Source of the DNA: Caviibacterium pharyngocola
GTDB taxonomy: Bacteria > Pseudomonadota > Gammaproteobacteria > Enterobacterales > Pasteurellaceae
DNA length: 64,000 nucleotides
Direction: 5' to 3'
NCBI RefSeq assembly: GCF_002795405.1
Contig: NZ_PHGZ01000013.1
Span: 225,988 to 289,987, forward strand
Part shown: one piece after another, positions 9,801 to 16,442 of the stretch
Numbering within the stretch: the stretch's first letter is position 1
How the letters are laid out: each line of letters opens with the position of its first letter
Program-made: the position numbers and the translations under genes
The notes under the pieces: model-generated
Databases searched by the model: none
Seen by the model: the letters and a program-made list of their open reading frames with translations, nothing else
What the model was told of the DNA's origin: nothing

Positions 9801-10121
9801 GAGAAAATTTTGCCTATTCCAGCAAAACATGCCCCTTATATATCAATGGATAAGAACGGCGAGGAAATAACGGAAGAAGAGGCATATTATTTATGCGGAA
9901 TTTTAAATACCGACATAATTAATAAATATTTCAAATTCACTTTCAGTGGAAGATCTTATAGTATAAATTTTGAAATAAAATTACCTAAATTCAACCGCAA
10001 AAATCCAATTCAATACGAAATAGCAAAATTAGCTCAAGAATTGACTGTAAAGAAAATAAATTATGAAGAAGGAATATCAAGAATAGAAGAATTATACTTG
10101 AAATTGTGCGATTCTATTTGA
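6891..10121 (+). CDS. Type IIG-like restriction-modification enzyme (nuclease, N6-adenine methylase and specificity in one chain)
   Basis: 1,076 residues. An N-terminal PD-(D/E)XK-like segment has D79 (GRVDA) and E88-Y-K90 (LVIEYKS). The gamma-class N6-adenine methyltransferase follows: LGEYFTPSWMADHV, motif I DPCCGSG (412-418), VYGIDLNPLSVLTARV, and motif IV NPPW (613-616). The last 300 or so residues fit a target-recognition domain (SGRSYSINFEIKLPKFNR near the end). Known: such fusions cut and methylate with one polypeptide and need no separate methylase gene, and none is present here. Codon use is far more AT-rich than in neighbouring core genes. No internal stop was seen. Recognition site unknown. 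A solitary methylase is less likely because of the nuclease motif. Confidence 0.87.
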   Translation: MYSTSILRKLGSGEYQVKLSETLTSIIKQINKAETEATIASIFENNLHYLIKSFFEKEIIFHKESGKNFFRHKFLGRVDAISNGLVIEYKSIDKLTSEKDQKNAISQTKDYLKQIHNESGSSYQGLVTNGKKIAYLYFIGDEIKNTAFSTIEVKDLDRIIQSLINVGSKQFSPKNIVSDFKSTSHITQNLSNSLYDAICTHKTQKTEMLMEEWQVLFRLSESDKGQNQDIEKRRKKLSEIFSDNIDNNEKEYQALYVLQTSYAIIVKLIACKVIQTLSFSEDVKFFSDLSIIDSIKLQRFMEKLEDGYVFSSGGIRNLLEGDFYSWYSDKNQWNQKIYNSIKNIIKELEFYSSSNFTYEFQTIDIFKDLYMEIMPNEIRHSLGEYFTPSWMADHVVSRSLEKLNKESWKAIDPCCGSGVFLISLIKSILDKHELYSLTIKEKQELLFRILSSVYGIDLNPLSVLTARVSYFLAIRPLIDDQKIEIPVYLGDSANIPQKIELDNIACYTYTVETKQGNFNIIFPCDFVESSSFFERMYRLQTTVEAEDPNLLYHQIIENIDKNSINKKIQESIKILSSKLVELHKNEWDGIWIRITSNFMLIARIKEMDLILGNPPWVKWEFLPQNYAEKIKSLCIDRKLFSGQSYMGAISLNLCALIANVTSDKWLTNKGLLAFLMPKTIMTQDSYAGFRNFYLSDDSRMYLSEIDDWSNAGNPFIVTTEKFMTYFYEKNHVDYSNGIPINLFYKKTNVKITEVNRFHTFEKVKDFFQIKDGMAYQLSENRTGFTLLPERDYTILRKLKLISGNSDYKARSGVEFTPAEVYFIEPEKRTSKNTFYFRNSEFKNSVYKNDSNYKFELETKYIKPVIKSPFIKPFEILKSNNYCIFPYENNSRQSTSLENLVKESELLANYLIINKNLIEKQSKRSLMISMGNDFYSLSKVGNYTFSPYKVVFRDNTNMCASVVIEQETPWGEKILPIPAKHAPYISMDKNGEEITEEEAYYLCGILNTDIINKYFKFTFSGRSYSINFEIKLPKFNRKNPIQYEIAKLAQELTVKKINYEEGISRIEELYLKLCDSI

Positions 10122-10176
10122 CATCAATATGTGGGTAAAAATTAAATTCACATTCTAAATTTATATAAAATCTGGA

Positions 10177-10277
10177 GGTGTTTCAAAAAGTATGCTGTGA
10201 ATAAATTAAACCGAGTTAAGACCTTAAAACTAAGTTTTTAAAAGGTTGTTTTATCATCAGCATACAATTGAAACACC
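10177..10277. repeat. 101-bp MITE-like inverted-repeat unit
   Basis: The unit starts GGTGTTTCAA and ends with its exact complement TTGAAACACC. A second matched block, GTATGCTG / CAGCATAC, follows inside each arm. No coding sequence lies between the arms and no target duplication is visible beside them. It could be a short non-autonomous element, the decayed end of another insertion sequence, or an RNA hairpin after the restriction gene. Confidence 0.6.
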
Positions 10278-10349
10278 AGTGTCTTGATTTTGCAGCAAAA
10301 TAGCGTAAATTCTTAATAAAAAAGTTTCGCTATACTAAAAAAATTACAC

Positions 10350-10468
10350 CTTATTGCCCTAAATTGTAGAAGATTAGATTTGAGCTGGCAAATCACTTAT
10401 TTCCCATTTAGAATATAAGTGCAATTCAACCTACATAATAAAAAGAAACTCTCAAATCTAGCAATAAG
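10350..10468. other. Nested palindrome region (possible structured RNA)
   Basis: Three concentric complementary pairs: CTTATTGC (10350-10357) with GCAATAAG (10461-10468); TAGATTTGAG (10375-10384) with CTCAAATCTA (10451-10460); CACTTAT (10394-10400) with ATAAGTG (10415-10421). The two outer pairs abut on the right but are 17 bases apart on the left, giving a bulged stem. No open frame covers it. Function unknown. Confidence 0.45.
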
Positions 10469-10508
10469 TTATCTTTTATTTTATATGGACTGGCATAAAT
10501 GGCACATT

Positions 10509-10538
10509 TTGACAAAATGATGTTATTTTTGATATAAA
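10509..10538 (+). promoter_or_regulatory. Predicted sigma-70 promoter in the transposon spacer
   Basis: TTGACA (10509-10514) and TATAAA (10533-10538) with an 18-base spacer. Two copies of GCTTGCAA follow at 10562 and 10588. The next strong terminator is at 10750, so a transcript of about 240 bases is predicted. Confidence 0.5.
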
Positions 10539-10620
10539 TCTCGCTATATTTTAAACAAATCGCTTGCAAATATATTCATTTAGACTTGCTTGCAAGGATA
10601 GATAACTCAATATAATCCTT

Positions 10621-10749
10621 ATGGCTTATAAATTGATGAAGGCGAAATTAACCTTACTTTGCGTTTATTCAATGAGAGTTCATCTATATGTTTTTATGCC
10701 AGTATTTGGTGTGTTCAGTATCCGAAGCTCACAACTAAAAACGCTTTGA
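10621..10749 (+). CDS. Possible 42-residue peptide between promoter and terminator
   Basis: An ATG frame of 42 codons (begins MAYKLMKAKLTLLCVY, ends IRSSQLKTL) whose TGA abuts the terminator at 10750. There is no good ribosome-binding site. An overlapping frame without a clear start (IDEGEINLTLRLFNESSS ... RPEHSGGRFFVSSV, stopping after the terminator stem) looks more protein-like and may be the remnant of a real gene. Neither is recognised. Confidence 0.25.
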   Translation: MAYKLMKAKLTLLCVYSMRVHLYVFMPVFGVFSIRSSQLKTL

Positions 10750-10781
10750 GCCGACCTGAACATTCAGGTGGGCGATTTTTT
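10750..10781 (+). terminator. Rho-independent terminator upstream of transposase B
   Basis: GCC-ACCTGAA paired with TTCAGGT-GGC around a CA centre (one internal mismatch), followed by GATTTTTT. It would insulate the transposase B gene from upstream transcription. Confidence 0.8.
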
Positions 10782-10828
10782 GTGTCTAGCGTTTAGCTTT
10801 GAGTACCTTGTACACACAAGGAATACTT

Positions 10829-11965
10829 ATGGCGCAGCATTATCTGCTTTCAAGCAAATCTAAAAATTTAAATCTCAAACAAATCTTTCGTTTAAGTGAA
10901 GATGAAGCCTTTCAACTTTTAAAAGCCAATCGTTGAGGAAATTCTAACGATATTATGGACGTAGTATGTCCACATTGCGGAATCCGCCACAATGCTTATT
11001 TTCTTCAATCTCGTAAACGTTGGTGTTGCAAACATTGCCAACGTCATTTCTATATTACGACTAATACCGCATTTGCTTTTCATAAATTGCCTTTCGTTGA
11101 TATTTTGGCAGCCATTTTATTATTTGCGAATGAAGTCAAAGGGATTTCGGCAATAACAATGAGCCGTCATCTTAATATCAGCTATAAGACAGCATTTGTC
11201 CTTTGCCATAAACTGCGTGAATCCCTATTCAAAACTCGTGATTTAACGCCATTGCAAGGGGAAATTCACGAAGACGGTGCGTGGATTAATTTCAAATTAC
11301 GTCCAACTAACTTCGCTAAAAACGCCCATAAACAGAAACAAAAAGCCGATAAAAAAGGACGGAAATTTCCAAAATTCAGACCGACTAAACGTTGCATCAT
11401 CAGCTTAAATCAACGTGCTTCTAATGATGAAAATCTATGGGGTTCAAATAGAACCATTGTGGCAATGGACTATACTGAAAATGCCAAGACCGTTTTGGCA
11501 TTAAATCATCAATTCGTGAAACAAAGTAGCGATATTATGTGTGATGAAAATGCAGCCTATAAGGGGTTAGATTTCCATTACACTCGCTGGAGTGTTAATC
11601 ATAAAGAATGTTACAGTGCAAAAGGCATCAATAACAATTTAGCCGAATCCTTTAACGCTCGTTTCCGTGATTTACATCGTGGTGTACATCATAAATGCGA
11701 TAATAAATATGCCCTACATTACGCCAACCAAGCAGCGTTTATGTCAGATAACCGCCAAAAATCTAATGGTGACCTATTTAGTGATATTCTTAAACGTTGC
11801 TTATGGGTATTACCACTAAGAGAATGGGTAGGCTATTGGCAAGGTAATCATCGCTCGCAAGAGCTTATCGGTATGACAGCTTTCAGTCCCGAAGAAATTT
11901 CCCAAGCTTACTTTAAAAACCTCAATGAACGAATGAGATACGAGCAAGAACTGTTGGCTGCTTAG
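10829..11965 (+). pseudogene. Second IS1595-family transposase, interrupted by an in-frame TGA
   Basis: The frame reads MAQHYLLSSKSKNL from 10829 and stays homologous to transposase A, but codon 36 (10934-10936) is TGA where A has TGG in the IRWG motif. The downstream part is open to 11965 from an ATG at 10955 (336 codons). It keeps the zinc ribbon (CPHC, CKHC) and the candidate catalytic sites (EIHEDGAW, MCDENAAYKG, GINNNLAESFNARFR), and ends with the family motif WVGYWQGNHR. AAGGA before the ATG is sequestered in the hairpin CCTTGT-ACAC-ACAAGG (10806-10821), a layout that limits translation from read-through messages. Most likely a nonsense mutant; an N-terminally shortened product from 10955 is possible. 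Confidence 0.85.
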
Positions 11966-12105
11966 TTTTTTAACTGCAAAGCTAACTGAAATTTAAGTAC
12001 AGGAAAATCAGCTTACCTTTGGTAAGGTTGAGCGGATTGGCTACGTCTGTGGTAAGGAAATTTTGTGTAATGTGTGGAAAAATCAGCTAAAATACGATAA
12101 AAGAA

Positions 12106-12139
12106 ATGCCCTTAACTCTGTTTTTGGAGCTAAGGGCAT
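12106..12139. terminator. Hairpin inside the right end of the transposon
   Basis: ATGCCCTTAACTC pairs with GAGCTAAGGGCAT (one mismatch) over an 8-base loop. On the minus strand it is followed by TTTCTTTTAT, so it probably stops der transcription from entering the element. Confidence 0.6.
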
Positions 12140-12175
12140 CAGAAATTTTACTGCGGTTAAGATTAAATCTCGGGT

Positions 12176-12200
12176 TTTGTGCAACTGCTACATAATACCG
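12176..12200 (-). repeat. Right terminal inverted repeat of the transposon
   Basis: Read on the minus strand it begins CGGTATTATGTAGCAGTTGC and ends ACAAA, 24 of 25 bases identical to the left end. Confidence 0.88.
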
Positions 12201-12208
12201 ATTTTTTT
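12201..12208. repeat. Target-site duplication, right copy
   Basis: ATTTTTTT, the exact partner of 4414-4421, directly beside the right inverted repeat. Confidence 0.8.
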
Positions 12209-12215
12209 ACAAATT

Positions 12216-12227
12216 TCACCGCACTTT
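12216..12227 (-). repeat. Right arm of the split uptake-signal pair
   Basis: TCACCGCACTTT, the exact complement of 4403-4414. Before insertion the two would have formed the shared terminator of pheA and der. Confidence 0.85.
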
Positions 12228-12261
12228 CTTATATTTATCTTTTCATCGCAGCTTCGTGCAA

Positions 12262-13785
12262 TTATTTTTTCGACTTTTTGATAAATTTCATTAAACGTTT
12301 ACGTTTGCGTAATTGCGTCGGGGTCAATTTATTGCGTTTTCCGGCAAACGGGTTGTTGCCTTCTTGGAATAAAAGACGAATCGGCGAGCCGACGATTTTC
12401 AAGCTTCGGCGATAATAATTCGATAAATATCGCTTATAACTATCCGGCAGGCGCTCGATTTGATTGCCGTGAATTACGATAATCGGCGGATTATAACCAC
12501 CCGGATGAGCATATTTCAGCTTAATGCGACGTCCGCCCATCATCGGCGGTTGGTGCTCGTCCGTTGCCATTTGCAGAATACGGGTGAGCATTGAAGTGGT
12601 CATTTTTTGTGTCGCACAGGCATAAGCTTCACGCACGGATTCGAATAAGTTGCCTACGCCGCTGCCGTGTAATGCGGAAATAAAATGTACGCGTGCGAAA
12701 TCAATAAAATCTAAACGGCGATCCAGTTCGGATTTTACTCGATCCTTGATTTCTTGATCCAAACCGTCCCATTTGTTGACAACGATGACAAGCGAACGTC
12801 CGGCGTTTAAAATAAAACCGAGGAGAGACAGATCCTGATCGGAAATACCTTCGCGCGCGTCAATGGTTAATAGCACGACATTGGCGTCCTGAATAGCTTG
12901 TAAAGTTTTAATTACAGAAAATTTTTCCACCGCGAGGTGTACTTTGCCGCGTTTGCGCACGCCGGCAGTGTCGATAATGGTGTAATGTTGCCCGTCGCGT
13001 TCCATTGGAATATAGATACTATCGCGCGTCGTGCCCGGCAAGTCGTAAACCACGACGCGATCTTCGCCCAAAATTCGATTGGTTAAAGTGGATTTTCCGA
13101 CGTTCGGACGTCCGACAATGGCGATTTTGATATTCTTATCTTCAAGTGCGGTTTCTTCTTCCAGCGCTTCGTCTAATAAATCGGTATCTTCTTCGTTAGT
13201 GAAATCAAATTCGCGATCCCATTCGTCCGTGCTGTCATTTTCTTCCGAATTTTCCACCGCACTTTCCGTTGCATTTTCATCAAGCTGTGCGGCAAGCGGC
13301 GCTAGAACTTGTTCCATCAATGCGGTTACGCCCCGTCCTTGCGATGCCGCGATTTGCGCAATTTCACCCAAACCTAATTGATAAAATTCGGCGCAGTGCG
13401 AATCGGCATCAATGCCGTCGGTTTTATTGGCGACCAAAACGGTGGTCTTATTTTGGCGTTGGCGCAAATAATGCGCGATGCCGATATCCGCGGCAGTCAA
13501 TCCGGCGCGCGCATCTACTAAAAACAGCACTACATCCGCTTCTTCAATCGCCAACAGCGATTGTTCCGCCATTTTCTCCTCGACGCCTTCCTCCGTACCG
13601 TCGATACCACCGGTATCAATCACGATAAAATCATAACCGGCGATATTTGCTTGACCGTATTTACGATCGCGGGTTAACCCCGGAAAATCCGCCACAAGGG
13701 CGTCGCGAGTTCGGGTTAAACGATTGAATAACGTCGATTTTCCTACATTAGGACGACCGACAAGCGCAACTACGGGCGTTGTCAT
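12262..13785 (-). CDS. der: Ribosome-assembly GTPase Der (EngA)
   Basis: Essential tandem GTPase for 50S ribosome maturation. Two G domains each show GRPNVGKST, the second with DLPGTTRDS and NKWDG; an unusually acidic linker ([20 protein letters not shown]) joins them, and a KH-like domain ends in a lysine/arginine-rich tail. The start at 13785 ([16 protein letters not shown], 507 residues) is preferred over an ATG 45 bases upstream because AGAGG lies 5 bases before it and the extra residues are not family-like. Two uptake signals lie within the coding sequence (13144-13152 and 13256-13264), in the linker. Confidence 0.97.
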   Translation of the reverse strand: MTTPVVALVGRPNVGKSTLFNRLTRTRDALVADFPGLTRDRKYGQANIAGYDFIVIDTGGIDGTEEGVEEKMAEQSLLAIEEADVVLFLVDARAGLTAADIGIAHYLRQRQNKTTVLVANKTDGIDADSHCAEFYQLGLGEIAQIAASQGRGVTALMEQVLAPLAAQLDENATESAVENSEENDSTDEWDREFDFTNEEDTDLLDEALEEETALEDKNIKIAIVGRPNVGKSTLTNRILGEDRVVVYDLPGTTRDSIYIPMERDGQHYTIIDTAGVRKRGKVHLAVEKFSVIKTLQAIQDANVVLLTIDAREGISDQDLSLLGFILNAGRSLVIVVNKWDGLDQEIKDRVKSELDRRLDFIDFARVHFISALHGSGVGNLFESVREAYACATQKMTTSMLTRILQMATDEHQPPMMGGRRIKLKYAHPGGYNPPIIVIHGNQIERLPDSYKRYLSNYYRRSLKIVGSPIRLLFQEGNNPFAGKRNKLTPTQLRKRKRLMKFIKKSKK

Positions 13786-13918
13786 AAAAACCTCTTTAAT
13801 TGGGTTAAATAGCATTAAGCTATTTAGCATTTAACTGTTGCGCGTATTATATCGGATTTTGTCATTAATTAAAAATTGATCTAATTTGTATAAATTTTAA
13901 GTTAGTGTTAAAAAATAT

Positions 13919-13934
13919 TGTGATCTTTATCATA
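13919..13934 (+). promoter_or_regulatory. Candidate CRP (CRP-N) site upstream of lctP
   Basis: TGTGA-TCTTTA-TCATA matches the TGTGA-N6-TCACA consensus except for one base in the right half. It lies about 110 bases before lctP. Catabolite control of lactate use would make sense, but no promoter has been mapped. Confidence 0.5.
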
Positions 13935-14042
13935 AATTCTTAACAAAGTTTTTACGTTAATGTAGATTGTGAAATAGAATAACCGCCTGTTTTGTGTGAT
14001 TTTATCATCATTTGAATATTTGCTTTATACGGAGTAGGTTTT

Positions 14043-15632
14043 ATGGCGCTCTTTCTTAGTATTTTTCCTATCGTGCTATTAATTTATTTAATGGTTAAAC
14101 GTAATGCATTGCCGTCTTATGTGGCATTGCCTTGGATTGCCGTTGTGGTATTGATGATTCAGCTTGTTTTTTTCGGTACGGATATTTCAACGGTCAGCGC
14201 CAATATCGCCTCAGCGATTGTGGCGGTGCAAACGCCGATTACCGTGATTTTCGGTGCGATTTTATTTAATCGCTTTTCAGAAATTTCCGGTGCGACGGAT
14301 ACTTTGCGTAAATGGCTCGGTACGATTAACCCGAATCCTGTTGCGCAATTAATGATTATCGGCTGGGCATTTGCCTTTATGATTGAAGGCGCGAGCGGCT
14401 TCGGTACGCCGGCGGCGATTGCCGCACCGATTTTAGTCGGTTTGGGCTTTCCTGCCTTGAGAGTGGCGATGTTAGCGTTGGTGATGAACTCCGTGCCGGT
14501 TTCTTTCGGTGCGGTAGGTACACCGACGTGGTTCGGTTTCGGTCCGTTAAATTTGGCGGAGAGTCAAATTCTTGAAATCGGTTCGATGACTGCGTTGATT
14601 CACTCTTTTGCTGCTATTGTTATTCCGCTTATGGCATTACGCTTTATTGTCAGCGGAAAAGAAATTCGCCAAAATTTAGGCTTTATTTATTTGTCTATTT
14701 TTTCTTGCGTCATTCCTTATTTCTTGTTGGCGCAAGTAAACTATGAATTTCCGGCTTTAGTGGGCGGTGCGATCGGTTTGTTGGCTTCCATTTTCTTTGC
14801 CAACAAAGGTATCGGTTTGGCGAAGGTTGAAAATACTTTAGACAATAAAACCACAACATTCGGCGAGGTGGCGAAAGCGCTTTTCCCGACCGGTTTATTA
14901 ATTGCCATTTTAATCGTAACGCGTTTGCAACAATTACCGTTCAAAGCGATGATGAACGACGCGACCACTTGGATGAGTGTTCAACTAGGTTCTTTGGGAA
15001 CCTTTGAAGTCAGTCAAGGATTAATTTTCAGCCTGAAAAATATTTTCGACACCTCAATTAACGCAAGCTATAAATTACTTTATGTGCCGGCATTGATTCC
15101 TTTTGTGGTGACGGTTTTAATCGCGATTCCGGTTTTCGCCGTGTCGGGTAGCAAAACGAAAGATATTTTTGTCGGTAGTTTCAAACAAACGAAAAATCCG
15201 TTCTTTGCCTTAGTCGGCGCATTAATTATGGTGAATTTAATGCTGGTCGGCGGTGATAATTCAATGGTGAAAATTATCGGTAAAAGTTTTGCCGAGGCTA
15301 CCGGCGAATATTGGACGATCTTTGCCTCTTTCCTCGGTGCGGTCGGTGCATTCTTCTCCGGTTCGAATACGGTTTCGAATTTAACTTTCGGCAGCGTACA
15401 GCTATCGACGGCAGAAATTACCGGATTATCGGCGACATTAGTGCTTGCATTGCAATCCGTCGGTGGTGCGATGGGGAATATGGTGTGTATCAATAATATC
15501 GTCGCAGTGAGTTCCGTATTGAATATTAATAATCAAGAAGGGGCGATTATTAAGAAAACCGTCGTGCCGATGATTGTTTATGGCATTATCGCTGCGGTGG
15601 TGGCGTTAACGGTTATCCCGATGTTGTATTAA
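14043..15632 (+). CDS. lctP: L-lactate permease (LldP/LctP family)
   Basis: 529-residue polytopic membrane protein that imports lactate with protons. More than ten hydrophobic helices span the chain; EGASGFGTPAAIAAPILV and VGTPTWFGFGPLN are signature segments of the LctP family. It is the first gene of a lactate cassette with lutABC downstream, so transport and oxidation of L-lactate are encoded together. A hairpin with a T run separates it from lutA and may lower expression of the distal genes. Confidence 0.95.
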   Translation: MALFLSIFPIVLLIYLMVKRNALPSYVALPWIAVVVLMIQLVFFGTDISTVSANIASAIVAVQTPITVIFGAILFNRFSEISGATDTLRKWLGTINPNPVAQLMIIGWAFAFMIEGASGFGTPAAIAAPILVGLGFPALRVAMLALVMNSVPVSFGAVGTPTWFGFGPLNLAESQILEIGSMTALIHSFAAIVIPLMALRFIVSGKEIRQNLGFIYLSIFSCVIPYFLLAQVNYEFPALVGGAIGLLASIFFANKGIGLAKVENTLDNKTTTFGEVAKALFPTGLLIAILIVTRLQQLPFKAMMNDATTWMSVQLGSLGTFEVSQGLIFSLKNIFDTSINASYKLLYVPALIPFVVTVLIAIPVFAVSGSKTKDIFVGSFKQTKNPFFALVGALIMVNLMLVGGDNSMVKIIGKSFAEATGEYWTIFASFLGAVGAFFSGSNTVSNLTFGSVQLSTAEITGLSATLVLALQSVGGAMGNMVCINNIVAVSSVLNINNQEGAIIKKTVVPMIVYGIIAAVVALTVIPMLY

Positions 15633-15651
15633 GTATCGTCAATGTATTTCC

Positions 15652-15689
15652 GTCGAGTATAAGAAGATTTATACTCGACATTATTTTTT
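15652..15689 (+). terminator. Intercistronic hairpin between lctP and lutA
   Basis: Perfect 11-bp stem GTCGAGTATAA / TTATACTCGAC with a GAAGAT loop, followed by ATTATTTTTT. Because lutABC lacks an obvious strong promoter in the 30 bases left, partial termination or message processing is likely. Confidence 0.75.
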
Positions 15690-15709
15690 GAATAACAGTT
15701 GGAGTAGTT

Positions 15710-16441
15710 ATGAACGTGAATTTTTACGTTACCTGTATTGCCGATGTGGTTAAAGCAGGGGTAGCCAAAAATAGCGTGCTATTGTTAGAAAAGCTCGGAT
15801 GTCATATCGTTTTTTTAGAAAAACAAGGCTGTTGCGGACAACCTGCGATTAACAGCGGTTATACCAAACAGGCATTAGCAGGAATGAAAAATTTGGTGCA
15901 AACCTTTGAAGTCAATGATTATCCTATCGTCGCACCTGCCGGCTCTTGCGTGTATGCGATTAAAAATTATCCGGAATATTTCGAGCGTTTCGGCGAGATG
16001 GAATGGGCGGTACGCGCCAAAAAAGTGGCAGATCGTTTTTATGATTTAACGGATTTTATCGTCAATAAACTCGGTGTTACCAATGTTGGTGCGCAATTAA
16101 CCGGCAAAGCGGTATATCACCCTTCTTGCAGCCTTTCACGCAAATTAGGCATTGTGAACGAGCCTTTAACGCTGCTACAAAACGTCAAAGGATTGCAATT
16201 ATTGCCGATTCATAACCAACAAACCTGTTGCGGTTTCGGCGGTACGTTTTCAGTCAAAATGGCGGAAATTTCCGGCGAAATGGTTTCCGAAAAAGTGGAA
16301 CATATCGCCGAAGTCGAGCCGGATTATTTAATCGGTGCGGACGTGAGTTGCTTACTGAATATCGGTGGGCGTCTAAGTCGCGAAGGGCGCAAAATCAAAG
16401 TAATGCACATCGCGGAAGTATTAATGCAGGAGGGAAAATAA
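15710..16441 (+). CDS. lutA: L-lactate oxidation protein LutA (CCG-domain protein)
   Basis: 243 residues, one of three subunits of the LutABC iron-sulfur complex that oxidises L-lactate to pyruvate. Two cysteine-rich CCG motifs are visible: KQGCCGQPAINSGY near residue 43 and TCCGFGGTFSVKM near 178, with VYHPSCSLSRKLG between them. These resemble the domains that bind iron-sulfur clusters in glycolate oxidase GlcF and heterodisulfide reductase. One base separates it from lutB. Confidence 0.94.
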   Translation: MNVNFYVTCIADVVKAGVAKNSVLLLEKLGCHIVFLEKQGCCGQPAINSGYTKQALAGMKNLVQTFEVNDYPIVAPAGSCVYAIKNYPEYFERFGEMEWAVRAKKVADRFYDLTDFIVNKLGVTNVGAQLTGKAVYHPSCSLSRKLGIVNEPLTLLQNVKGLQLLPIHNQQTCCGFGGTFSVKMAEISGEMVSEKVEHIAEVEPDYLIGADVSCLLNIGGRLSREGRKIKVMHIAEVLMQEGK

Positions 16442-16442
16442 A

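Larger units (their letters stand above)
4422..12200. mobile_element. IS1595-type transposon (7,779 bp) carrying a restriction-modification system
   Basis: The element is bounded by 25-bp inverted repeats that match at 24 positions and by an 8-bp direct repeat. Gene order: a coiled-coil/winged-helix gene (+), a second such gene (-), transposase A (-), XRE regulator (+), type IIG-like enzyme (+), a 700-base structured non-coding stretch, transposase B (+, nonsense mutation). It is markedly more AT-rich than the flanks and holds only one uptake-signal core (5168-5176) in 7.8 kb, against roughly one per 1.5 kb outside. Known biology: IS1595-family elements include members with passenger genes. 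Inference: the ends were mobilised together by transposase A. Alternatives are two nested insertions or a composite whose inner ends have decayed; I found no internal copy of the end sequence. Confidence 0.85.

Noticed and set aside
10934..10936. TGA read as tryptophan or selenocysteine in transposase B
   Set aside because: TGA is a normal stop in core genes here (ftsA, pilC), and no selenocysteine insertion element is visible; a nonsense mutation is more likely.
12063..12415. Short frames spanning the right end of the transposon
   Set aside because: They cross the inverted repeat and enter der antisense; chance openings.
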